A stretch of 64,000 bases of DNA from Marchantia polymorpha subsp. ruderalis (lineage: Eukaryota > Streptophyta > Marchantiopsida > Marchantiales > Marchantiaceae): assembly GCA_037833965.1 (NCBI GenBank), contig AP031359.1, positions 864,001 through 928,000 of the forward strand, in the 5' to 3' direction. Below the pieces are notes generated by a model, which was not told the origin of the DNA, did not search any database, and saw nothing but the letters and a program-made list of their open reading frames with translations. Positions 9,041-20,000 of the stretch are shown here, piece by piece. The translations under genes and the position numbers were made by a program. Position 1 is the first letter of the stretch. Each line of letters begins with the position of its first letter.

Positions 9041-12000
9041 ATGGATCCTCTGGAGGGTTTGGAAGAGAGAGTTATGAAAGAGATGATGGGAGCAATGAGG
9101 GAAATTCTGGATTCTGTTCAATCTGGAGCTCATCCTCTTCCTAGAGGGGTTTCTGTACAATCTGGAGCTCTACCTCTTCCTAGAGGTGTTCGTTCGGACA
9201 CTCCTTGCACTCCTTCATCTTTACCTGCTAGGTCAAGAGAGATAGAGTCTGTTGCAACATCTACATTAAGGGGTCCTGGTCCTAGAGGAGTTGATGTTTT
9301 GAAGGACTTGAGGAGTTATCCTTTCAAGCCTTCTTTTGGGGGAAGTAAGTGCAAGCCGGAGGAGGTCAAGTCTTTTATTTCAATGCTGGAGGACTTCTTT
9401 ACTTCAAATTACCAAGATGATGACAAGATCAAGGCTATGGTGATTTGTCTTCAAGACAAAGCTCGGGTGTGGTACGATAATTTGAAGAACAACCGGGAGA
9501 ATCGTGGACTTCAACCTCTGTCAAATTGGAGCACTTTCAAGCACTTGTTTCTTCAAGAATTCCTTCCTGGGAATTATGGAGAAGACATGCGCCAAGGGCT
9601 CTAAGACTTGAAACAGGGAAGTTTGTCTGTAACCCAATACAAGTCAAAGTTTGATTTACATATTGTATATTTTCCTAATTGGAATGAAAGTGATAGAGTT
9701 GAGTTCTTTCTTTGTAACTTAAAGTATTCAATCAGATTTAAAGTCAATGCTTATCATCCAAAGACTTTAGATGATGCTTATGGTTTGGCTTTGAACTTTG
9801 AGAGAGAGGTTAATAGCAAGTTAGAGAAGAACAAGAGTCTGTTGGGAAAGAGGTACTCTGAGTTCAATCGGTCTAATAACTTTAAGTCTTCAAAGTTCTC
9901 TCAAGGTTCTAATCCCTCTCAAGGTTCCAAGTTCAACCCAGGACAGAGGGGTGCCATGTTGAGCAAAGAAGAGCAAGAGGAGCATGTGAAGAAAGGTCTT
10001 TGCTTTAAGTGTCATAAGCCTGGACATCGAAGCTTTGAGTGTCCATCATCAAAAAGGAAGACAGCAGCTTTGAAGGTGGAGCAAGGAGATGAAGATACAT
10101 CTGATGGAGAGCCAAGCAGGGATGTTGTCCCAACTATCTCAGCTGCTATTATGAACATGGAAGTGGAACAAGATCCAACGGTGCTTCAAATCAAAGGCTT
10201 TCTGAACTCTTCTTCCTCTTCTGTGATTCTTATTGATTCTGGTAGCACTCACAATATGATATTAGCTTCATTTGCTCACAAGATAGTGCTTTCCCTAGTT
10301 CCTATCAAACCTTGCTCAGTTTTGTTACCAAACAACCAAACCAATTCTATCACTCACTGCATGTTGAAGGTTCTTGTCAACATTCAAGGTGTGGATACTG
10401 AGGTGGACTTTGAAGTTTGGAATGGAGCACGATATGAAGTGATATTGAAGTTGGCGTGGCTGAAGCAAGTGGACGCATGGATTGCATGCAAGGAGGGAGC
10501 AGTCCATGGAAAGCTTCACAACGGGGAATCTTTCACCATAAGAGGTAAGAGAGCTTTACCAAGGGTCCCTATGATTTCTCACTTACAAAGGAAACAGTGT
10601 ATTAGGAAAAACCACGAAGTATTTCTAATACATGTGAGTGAAGTTGAGGATGAAAGTAAGGATAACAAAAGAGTGAATGAATTCTTGGATGACTTCAAAG
10701 ATATATTTCCTGAAGAGTTGACAGAATTGCCACCTAGGAGAGATGTTGATCGCGCTATAGATTTAATTGTTGATGCCGCTCCTATCGCTAGGGCACCCTA
10801 TCGCCATTCTCTAACTCAAAATGTTGAGTTGGAGAATCAATTGAAAAATTTGTTGAACAAAGGTTACATTCGACCTAGCAAATCACCTTGGAGTGCCCCT
10901 GTACTCTTTGTTAAGAAGAAAGATGGATCATTAAGATTATGTGTAGATTACCGTGGTCCAAATAAACTCACCGTCAAGAATAGGTTTCCGTTGCCCCGTG
11001 TTGATGATATTTTTGATCACTTATATGGATCAAAAATATTTTCCAAGATAGATTTGAAGAGTGGTTATCATCAAATTCAAATTAAAGAGTCTGACATCCC
11101 AAAAACAGGCTTCAGATCGCGTTTAGGTCATTAGGAGTATGTTGCAATGCCTTTTGGACTAACAAATGCTCCTGCTACGTTTATGACTTTGATGAATTCC
11201 TTATTTCGTGATCTTTTGGGTAAATTTGTGTTAGTATTCATGGATGATATTCTTATATATTCTAAAAATGTAGAAGAACATAAAAAACATCTTAAACAAG
11301 TTTTTGAAATTTTGAGAGCGAATAAGTTATAAGCTAAGTTAAGTAAGTGTGATTTCTTTACCTCTCGTATTGAATTTCTTGGTCACATCGTTTCTGATGA
11401 GGGAATTTCAGTAGATCCTAGGAAGGTCAAGGTAGTTGCTGAGTGGCTGATACCAAAAGACAAGAGTGAAGTGAGAAGTTTCCTAGGTCTTTCAAGCTAT
11501 TATAGAAAAGTTGTCAAAGGATTTTCTAAAATAGCTGCTCCTTTGACCAATTTGTTGAAAGGAAAGGGTAATGGAATAGATTGGACTATTGAGTGTGACT
11601 TGAGTTTCCAAACTTTGAAGTCAGTGTTAACCCAAACTCCTGTTTTGACTATGATGGATCCCTTGAAAGGAAACATAATATTGTGTACAGACGCTAGCGA
11701 TTTAGCTATTGGTGCAGTTTTGATGCAAGATAGAAAGATAGTTGCATATGAATCTCGTAAATTGAATTCCGCTGAGTTAAATTATCTAGTACACGAGAAG
11801 GAACTACTAGCACTCATTCATTCTTTGAAGGTTTGGAGGCATTATTTACTAGGAGTAAGGTTTAAGATAGAAACCGATCACTAGTCTTTGAAATATTTAT
11901 CAACCCAATCAAATTTGAGTAGAAGGCAATGTAGGTGGATGGAACTGTTACAAGAGTTTGATTTTGAAATTGAATATGTTAAAGGTAAGGAAAATGTGGT

Positions 12001-12727
12001 GGCTGATGCTCTTTCTAGAAGACCGCTAGCAAATGCTATTTCATGCTTTAGAAATTCTCTGATGGATGAAATCAAAACGAATTCTACTAATGATGATTTC
12101 TTTAAAATTCCATTTGAAAGTCTGTCTAAGGAAGCTAGAACTATGAATGAAATCAATAGTTTAAGTCTTTTGAATTGAAAGATGAAGTTTTATATTAGAA
12201 TGGCAGAGTCTGTATTCCCAAAGTTGGAGAATGTAGACTCAACATTATGAAGAACCTTCATGATATTCCAATAGCAGGCCATCCAGGTTTTCAAAAGACC
12301 TATTTGGTAGTCAAACGTCATTATTACTGGCCAGGAATGAAAAAGGATGTCAAAGAATCTGTTGAAAGATGCTTAAAATGTCAAGTCTCTAAGTCTGAAC
12401 AAGTGAAGAGCCCTGGATTGTTGCAACCTCTTAGTGTTCCTGACTTGAAATTTAAATCAGTTAGAATGGATTTTATTGTTGAATTGCCTAACACTCAAAG
12501 TAACTTTGATAGCATCATGGTGGTTGTAGATAGACTCACTAAGATAGCTCATTTTATTCCATTCAGTTACAGTAGTAACTGCTTATGGGGTAGCTGAGTT
12601 ATTTATCAGAGAGATCTTCAAACATCATAGAATTCCGTGTGAGATTATAAGTGATAGAGATCGTAAGTTTGTGAGTGAATTTTGGACCACACTATTCAAA
12701 TTGTGTGGGACCAAAATTAAGTTGAGT
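9041..12727 (+). pseudogene. Gypsy A gag-pol, part 1 (gag, PR, RT, RNase H, N-terminal integrase)
   Basis: Starts MDPLEGLEERV just after the PBS. Gag core FKPSFGGSKCKPEEVKSF and ARVWYDNL lie near 9330-9490. Zinc knuckle [14 protein letters not shown] is at about 10000-10041, and protease LIDSGSTHN at about 10229. RT shows [21 protein letters not shown] and the catalytic FMDD (about 11241), and RNase H shows TDASDLAIGAVL. A tether EYVKGKENVVADALSR and the integrase H2C2 finger with CLKCQ follow, then the first catalytic Asp (MDFIVELP) and the second (SDRDRKF). One frame runs from 9041 to 12178 broken only by stops at 9602, 11132, 11330, 11882 and 12176; frameshifts occur near 12180-12246 and 12590. 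It is inactive, and cut at 12727 by an ORF-unit. Confidence 0.92.
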
Positions 12728-13163
12728 TGTGGTGCCTAGTTTTTTTGTTTTTCTTTAAAAATCAATAAAACTAAGAGATATTTGTCTAGAAAGTAGTTGT
12801 TAGAGTTAGAAGGAGCAGCTCCTGAGGAGAAATGATAGAATTAGTTAGAATTTGTCTACGTCCGAAGATCTTTGAATCTTTGTGTCTTCGGCGCTACTTT
12901 TTTTGGACGTACGAAGAACTACGTCTTCGGCGAAGACATCGGAATCAATTTCAAATCACGCAACGGGCCGGACGACGTTCGCACGCGTCGGAAGTTTTAC
13001 TGGACGCGGGAGGAGGCATTGTTAGGGCTTTGAAGGTAAAGGCAGTACGAGAAAGGTGCCTTACAAGGAATTGAGACCCTTCAGACGCGAGCTGAGTGAA
13101 TTGCGGCTTGAATTCCTTTTGTGAAATTGGAATTGCGTTTCGGCAAGTATTTGCAAGGAGGTA

Positions 13164-14610
13164 ATGGACAAGAGCACGACCAAAGGCAAGGAGCTCCACG
13201 GTAATCCCATGGTGTGGACCATCGAGCATTGGACGAAGGTACTGGGACCTTGTGCGGGCAGCGAAGGAAATCTGCTATTTGAGAAGAATAGCGTAGGACT
13301 TACACGCGGCGAGGAATTCTCTTACGGGCCTCTCTTCGAATCTGGAAGACAGGGGACGAATGGATGGAAGACTGTCGATTACAAAGATCCGAAGAGAAGG
13401 GCGATCGCGTTGGGAATCATGCACATCTTGCGGCCGGCGTGCACGACTTACGTGACGGCCTGGCAAGTAAGGTTCTTCGAACGCATCCTAAAGGGACAGC
13501 GAGTACATTGAGCAAGGATCTTTCACGATCTTGTCTGGGTGAATGCAGGCTCCAGGTGGACGGGACCTTTGACCAATCACATCACTCCCTTTCTGATGAA
13601 TTTCTATCAAGGGATGGGATTGCTTACGAGGCAGGAGGAGAAGCGATTTCCGAGAGAGTGGGAAATCCTAACAGCTGAGTCCAGTGAAGGGACCAAAGAC
13701 GAGAACCGATCCCCCTCAATTCCAACACATACGACAACTCGAGGACCACTTAAGGTGGACGTGGTGCAGAGAAAGGAGAAGCCAGAGAGACGATTGGGGA
13801 AGAGAAGGAAGGTCGTGAGTGATGACAAGGAAGAATGGATCCACGAGGTAAGAAGGGTGGATATGGATGTAGATGGAGCGAGGCAGCACAGAGCACGCGA
13901 AAGACCAAAGAAGAGAGCGAATCGGAGGATGGTGACAACTGAGGTGTCGGACAGCAGCGTGGAGAAGACGGTGGCACCAATTGTGAAACACATCCAAAGT
14001 TGCAGCTAACGAGGTAATGCGGCCTGTGGAGATAGGAGTACCTTCGGAGGTGTCAATCAAAGTTCCAGCAGACATACCGGCAGAACCTTTGAAGGAAAGT
14101 ACGGAGTTGATAAGTCCGATTTCTCTGTCTTTGGAGCAGACACGGTCTGCGCGGGGCAAAGAGACACCACAACGGAAGATGAACGAGGACCTGGAGAAGG
14201 AGTCCACTTTGAGCGAGGAGATTCTTGAGCAGGTTGTCGCACGGATAGGAGGGACGGTGGTAGAAGCCGAGGGCATTACACTGCCGACATCTCCGGTGGA
14301 AGAGGTGAGACCCGAAGAAGGGAAGAAGGCTTCGGGTGAAGACGTGAAGACATTGGAAATTACATTTCCTGAATTCTTGCAGGATAGTGTAGTTCCATTG
14401 TTGAAGTATTTGGATGGGAAGAGAGAAAAGTATGTTGTATCGGAGGAGCCAGGATTCTCTGTACCAATGATTAGGAACAGGATGAAGCTCAAGAGAGCAG
14501 TTGCAATAAAGAGGGAGTGGGATTCCGCAACTACATTGGCACAAGAGCGAGTTGTAACCGTTACATCGGTTACATCGAGCTGTAACCGTTACATCAGTTA
14601 CATGCTGTAA
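13164..14610 (+). pseudogene. ORF-unit coiled-coil protein, family 1b, nearly intact but C-terminally replaced
   Basis: Reads from MDKSTTKGKEL. N-terminal helical domain: IEHWTKVLGPCAG, EGNLLFEKNSV, DYKDPKRRAIALGIMHILRP, TYVTAWQVRFFER; then ITPFLMNFYQGMGLLTRQE. A stop at 13509 replaces the tryptophan of the sister motif IHWARI (TGG to TGA). Basic linker with KRRKVVSDD; a frame change near 14010; then an acidic stretch and DSVVPLLKYLDGKREKYV, the family signature before the coiled coil. The coiled coil stops early and is replaced by a short run of TAACCGTTACATC repeats (14551-14622). The related copy at 36496-38767 retains the coiled coil. Confidence 0.75.
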
Positions 14611-14683
14611 TCGTTACATCGGACGACACAGCTCCTAAGACCGATTCGGCTCAGGCGGTTGATATCCTAGAGTTGCCATTGTG

Positions 14684-14713
14684 AATAAAGAGGCCCAAGG
14701 CTCTTTCCTTGGG
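14684..14713 (+). terminator. Poly(A)-type signal plus hairpin of ORF-unit copy 4
   Basis: AATAAA at 14684-14689, followed 4 bases later by CCCAAGG-CTCTTT-CCTTGGG. The same pairing of signal and stem is found in copies at 35968-35997, 38812, 6605-6640 (minus) and 41556-41590 (minus). It is probably where transcripts of the unit are processed. Confidence 0.5.
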
Positions 14714-15219
14714 GGGCTTTTCTGTCAATTGGCTTGTCTTGATTGTAAATCTGTATCCACTGTGTCTGTGCGCTGATGTGTGATCCAGGCCTAAGGCACG
14801 GTGCACTCCTGTTTGTCGAAGTTACCGCATCAGGGGTTGTGAGTATTCGGCTCGAGTGTCCAGAGCAGTCGAGGCTCCTTGGGATTTAAGAAAAAATTTG
14901 GGTCTGAGTATTCGGGTCAGTGAGTTGAGATGTATGCAATGCTGGGAAGTTTTTCCCCTGAAATTTAAGTGTGGAGTTGCAAGCGATTCCTACAGGCGTT
15001 GTTTGGAAAAGTTTCAGGCTGTGAGTGTGGTTATGCACTACTCTGCGGGTCTTCGGCGCTAGCTGGGTAGTGTCTTTTGGGAGTGGCATTGGCCTAAAAA
15101 GTGAAACTCTTTAATAGAATGCTATTATGTGACAAATCGTGACTTTTGTGATTGTTTCTGTACTCGTGGGATCGGATCTGTACCATTATGCTCCATTTTG
15201 GTATTTGTCTGTCATTACA

Positions 15220-16131
15220 TGAATACTGCATATCATCCTGAGAGTGATGGTCAGACTGAAAGAACTAATAGGACTCTTGAAGATATGTTGAGAATGTATG
15301 TTGGTAAGAAACAACACTCATGGGATAAGTGGTTGCATTTGATTGAATTTGCTTACAATGATCATATTCATAGTAGTATTGGGGTAAGTCCATTCTATGT
15401 TTTATATGGTCAAGAATGTAGAACTCCCATTACACTCTCTACTCCTACTACTAGGTTTGAAAGCATAACTGACATGATTAAGGAAATGAATGAAATTAGA
15501 GAGTGGGAAAAGTTGGCTATGAAGAGTGCTCCGGATAGAGCTAAGCACTATGCTGATAGAAAAAGAATCTTCCGTGAATTTGAAGTGGGTGATAAAGTAT
15601 TTTTGAAGGTAGCTCCAAAGAGATCTTGACTCAAGCTTGGTAAGTCAAGGAAGTTATCACCTTGGTTTTGTGGTCCTTTTAAAATTATTGAGAGAATATG
15701 ACAAGTTGCTTATAAACTAAGGTTACCAGAGGATTGGTAGATACATGATGTATTTCATGTGAGTTTGTTGAGGAAGTATGTATTTGATCCTAGTCATATT
15801 TTGCCTGATCTTCCAAAATCTGCTCTTGAGGGGGAACTACTTGCTCAACCTGAGAGGATTTTAAAGGTGGAGAATCAGCATATGAGAAATAAGACGTTCA
15901 TAGGACTCGCAGAACTTCCATAATATAAATCACAAAAAAAATGAAGCACAATAAAAAAATACTGGCTCCATTAGCATGCATATAACGAAGCAACCAGCCT
16001 CCTTTAACATCTCTTATGATGGATTCTATGTGAAGTGGAAGGATTATCATGAAGAAAAAGCTTCTTGGAAGAGAGAAGTTGATTCAAGAAGAGATTATTC
16101 TGACTCTGTCATTGAGGACAATGACTTTTAA
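15220..16131 (+). pseudogene. Gypsy A gag-pol, part 2 (C-terminal integrase and chromodomain)
   Basis: Resumes integrase with TAYHPESDGQTERTNR, which holds the catalytic Glu of the DDE triad, then the C-terminal GPF/Y-type region around 15655-15700 (SPWFCGPFKIIERI). A frameshift lies near 15629 and stops follow. The chromodomain starts at PERILKVENQ (about 15850) and ends [19 protein letters not shown] and VIEDNDF, with stop at 16129-16131. A foreign AT-rich stretch of about 120 bp (15900-16022) splits the chromodomain between its first and second strand. Chromodomains in this family are thought to guide integration to marked chromatin. Confidence 0.88.
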
Positions 16132-16144
16132 AGGAAGGGAAGGA
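16131..16144 (+). promoter_or_regulatory. Gypsy A polypurine tract
   Basis: AAGGAAGGGAAGGA immediately before the 3' LTR start (TGTAAGG at 16146). This is the plus-strand primer position in LTR elements. Confidence 0.85.
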
Positions 16145-17039
16145 TTGTAAGGTAACTTACAAAATTGCAACTCGATGTAATTTTTGCTTCTTTTGCAGCT
16201 GTTACTCAACCTCGCGTTTTGACTTGTTGACTCTCCAAAGGCAGCGCAAGCTTAGTGTCATTGTAAGGTAACTTACAAAGATAGATGGATGAATAAAATC
16301 TTCTAATCACATTGGACACTATGTAAGCAGAGGATGAAAGGAGTCAGACAACTTCCAGTTAAGGATAGATGGACCAAAGTCAGACAACTCCAAATTGAGA
16401 ACATGTGCACTGGAGTTAGACACTTCTATATTTAGTGCATTGGAGTCAAACCACTCCAAGATTGATAACATGTGCACTGGAGTTAGACAACTCTATATTT
16501 AGTGCATTGGAGTCAGACCACTCCAAGATTGAGAACATGTGTACAAGAGTTAGACAACTCAAGATGAGGTACACTAGAATTAGACTACTTAGAGTAGTGA
16601 ATTATCTTTACTCTAGATATAGGAGTAAAGACCTAGAAGAGTCTCTAAGTTAAAGATATAGAAGGCTCTAGAATGATCTATGGATTATCTTTACTCCAGA
16701 TATAGGAGTAAAGAAGATGGAAAGATCTAGAAGAGTCTCTAAGTTGAAGAGATAGAAGAACCTAGAAGGTTTTGTGGATTATCTTTACTCCAGATATAGG
16801 AGTAAAGGAGATAGAATGATCTATGAATAGGCTAGACTTTGGGACATAGTCTGAGATAGACTCTAGTTCCTTTTGGGAAGCAACTAGTATATAAAGGCTC
16901 GGGGGTGAAAAGGTGAGACACTTCTTCTGGTGATCTCTTCTCTATGGTTGGGTGGTTAGCCTCCGTTGATATATTTTGATCTTTATAGTTTATTGGGTTT
17001 TATCTTTCCTTTGTCTTTGTTTGAGAGTTGGTGGCAAAC

Positions 17040-20000
17040 TATGGTAACCCACTTTTTGTTTTTGTGCGGAATTTAAAACATTTTTGGAAAACAGTACCGC
17101 GCAATGACCGTAAATAGTAATCGGTACACTTAAATAGAGTGAAAATGGATGATCGCGGGTCTCGTTGAATCATTGAGAATCCTCAAGTTGGGCGCAATGT
17201 CCGGAACAGGCGCTCTGGCCCAAACGAACGGTTCTGAGGGGAATCGCCTTCGGCGCAAGCCAGAGAATACGCCTGCGGCGCTACACGCCTTTGGCGCTAG
17301 GGAAATCCCTTGTGACTGCCTCAATTCGTAACGCCTTGATCTGATTAGATTCTTGTTAGAAAGAACTCAACGGGCTCGTTCTAACGAGCCCAAGAACTCT
17401 TGGAACGGATGAGAGATCAATGAGTTACAAGTGTCGGAAGTTTCTGATAGGGAGCGCCTTCGGCGGAACGCCTTCGGCTCAGCCGCCTTCGGCCCAAGGT
17501 TCAACGCCTTCGGTGATGTACTCCTTCGTATGAGCGCCTTTGGCGCCAGTGCATCAAGATTAGATCAACGCCTTCGGGGCAGGCGACTCTGTACGGTTTG
17601 CCTTCGGCGGTACGTAATAGTCGGACACGCGCGCCTTCGGCGCAACGGAACTCCTGCGAAAAGAGCGCCTTGGGGGGACAAGACAGATTAGCGGAAAAAC
17701 AAGACAAGTTGACTTCAGTCAACGCCTTTGATCCAAGCGCCTTCGGCGCGGCGCCTTTGGCGATGCACCTAAGTCGACGGACGTTTTCAAGGGTACGCCT
17801 TCGGCGCTGCGGGTCAACGCCTTCGGCGGTGCGGGAAAAAACAGAGTCGAAAATCGGCCAGAGGTGAAGGCCTCTGCCGCCACGTCTTCGGCGCTGCGCG
17901 AGCAAGGCTACGTCGACGGACGACTGCGGAAATCAAATTCAAGTTTCGAGCGTGTGAGCCTGCACAACGGCGGAGCGTGAAGCCGAGCGTGCGAGAGGGG
18001 GAACGTTACGCCTCCAAGCCGGCGCGGCAATCAAGTGGGTCGATCTCCACGCCCAAGTGTCGACGATGAAATCTTGTGTGCCGAAGGCGGGCGACTCATT
18101 CTTGAAAGTGCAATTTTGATTTCTTGCGAGAGCTGAGTGCGCACACGAATTGGCAGAGAGAAATCAGAGAGGGAGGCGACACGCGAAGAATTGCAGGTCA
18201 GAACGAAGGAGCTGAGTGCGCGGCCAAGGAAATTGCTAGGGAGTGAGAGTGAGAGTTCGCGGAGAGACCGCGTCCGCGTACTAGAAGCGAGGAGCTAGCA
18301 GAAAAAAGTCGCGGACTTCTGAAGTGCGCGGGGAATTTCAAGAACGCAATGTCGAAGACGACGCAACTGCGGATGATTCCGCTGAAGCTACCACAGATTG
18401 GGTTGCGCGCGTTCCAGCACGAGCTGACTGCGGTGAAACTCGATTTCCTCCTATGGGGATGGAATTGGGTGTGTCAAGACATGGTGCGCGAGTGGCAGAA
18501 GGGCAGCGACCAACCTACGCGAGGATTCCGACCGCACGTAGAGCGATGGGACAAGTGACTGGGAGCAGGTGTTGGGAAGATGCGCGGGAGAGGACGGCCA
18601 TCTTCTATTCGAGAGTGAAAGCATCAAGGTCACGAAGGAGGAGGAGATTTCCTTTGCGACCCTATTCAAGAGCAGCAAGTTTAGCAAGAACGGGTACAAG
18701 ACCCGGGACTACAAGGATTGCTACCGCAGAAATGTCGCGGTAGCACTTCTTCAGCTCTTGCAGCCGCACAAGACCACCTACATAACTTCTTGGCAGATGG
18801 CATTCGTGGAGCTGGCGTTGGCCGGAGCTCCGATTCATTGGGCTCGCATTCTGTGGAAGATAACGAGGCAACATGTGTTCAAGGAGAAGGGAGGATCAAT
18901 CAATCACCTCTCCCCCTTCTTGATCAATTTCTATCGGTCGATGGGTTGTCTGACCGCGACCTAGCGGGTGCAATTTCCATTGCTGTCACGCAGCAATCCG
19001 GGGCGGTATGTGAAGGACGTCAAGATTGACACCGACGAAGACGAGACTCCTGCCTCCATGCCACCAGCCCAACCGAGGGCCGAAGGAGAATCGCTCGCAA
19101 CACGAGTGCCGCAGAAGCAAAGATGGGAAGGAGGAGCAGAGAAGGGCCAACAACGCGATACTGCTCTCAAACGGAAGCGGCCACTGCAAGAGCTCTGCAG
19201 TCGGCCTAAGCAGAAGGCACAAAGGCTAGTGTTGCCTGCGGGCAGTGCGGAGACGGCGCGTGCTGCAGAGGGAAAGAACTCATCATCCTCGGAGGAGGAT
19301 CGAAGCGCGCGGACCGCAGAGAGGTCAGCGGACCTCCCTCCGCCGAAGGCACGGACACCTTCTGCGGAAGCAAGACGGCCTTCGGGTCAGGAGAAACAAC
19401 ACTAGCCGGCGGCGGACAGGTGCTTCGCGTCCGAGCAAGTACCGTTCGCTGACTCGACCTCGGGTCAAGAGCCTTCGGCTCAAGCGCCTTTGGCGCAGCG
19501 GAGAAGTGGGAAGGAGCCTTCGGATAAGGCGCCTTCGGCCCAAGAGCTTTTGGATAGGGAGCCTTCAGGGCAAGAGCCTTCGGCTCAAGGGCCTTCGGGT
19601 GAGCCGCCTTCGGCGGAAGCGCCGCCGGCAGAAGCGCCTTCGGCGGAAGCTCAATGCGAGAAGATAGACGGCAGAGAGGAGGGGGAGGCACGTGTGCCTT
19701 CAGCGCAGCCGCCTTTGGCTCATGCGCCTTTGGTAGTGATCAATCAGGCGGGCGGTGCGGGCTTGTCGGAAACAGGATCCTCCACCGCATTAGACATTTT
19801 GGCAAGGAGTAGTGCGGCAGCGGCAACAGCAGAAGCTACGCAACCCAACTCCCGGGAATCGCCGGGGAATTTCGTGGCGACCGAAATCCTCAATTCGAAG
19901 GATGACGGAGACGAATCGGGCTCGGATGAGGAGGAGGAGCTATCGGTGAAAGGCACGCCGACGACGGCACTGTGCGAACAGGTGGTACCTCTGTTGAGGT

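Larger units (their letters stand above)
12728..15219 (+). mobile_element. ORF-unit copy 4 (family 1b), complete, inside gypsy A integrase
   Basis: 2492 bp from TGTGGTGCC to GTCATTACA. Left flank TGAGT (12723-12727) and right flank TGAAT (15220-15224) are a 5-bp duplication with one change. Removing the unit and one duplicate restores the integrase motif L-S-T-A-Y-H-P-E-S-D-G-Q-T-E-R. It has one coding region, an AATAAAG signal with hairpin, and one 3' module. The leader is short (about 430 bp) and carries the phrase GTCTTCGGCGAAGAC-like inverted motifs near 12880-12930. Confidence 0.9.

Noticed and set aside
12880-12935. Independent gene at 12832-13074
   Set aside because: Short frame in the leader of ORF-unit copy 4, rich in CTTCGGCG-type motif, with no match in the 1b copy at 36496.
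17431-17905. Frames rich in A-F-G on both strands
   Set aside because: Leader sequence composed of CGCCTTCGGCG motifs; no start, domain or conservation as protein, and the same stretch is open in several frames.
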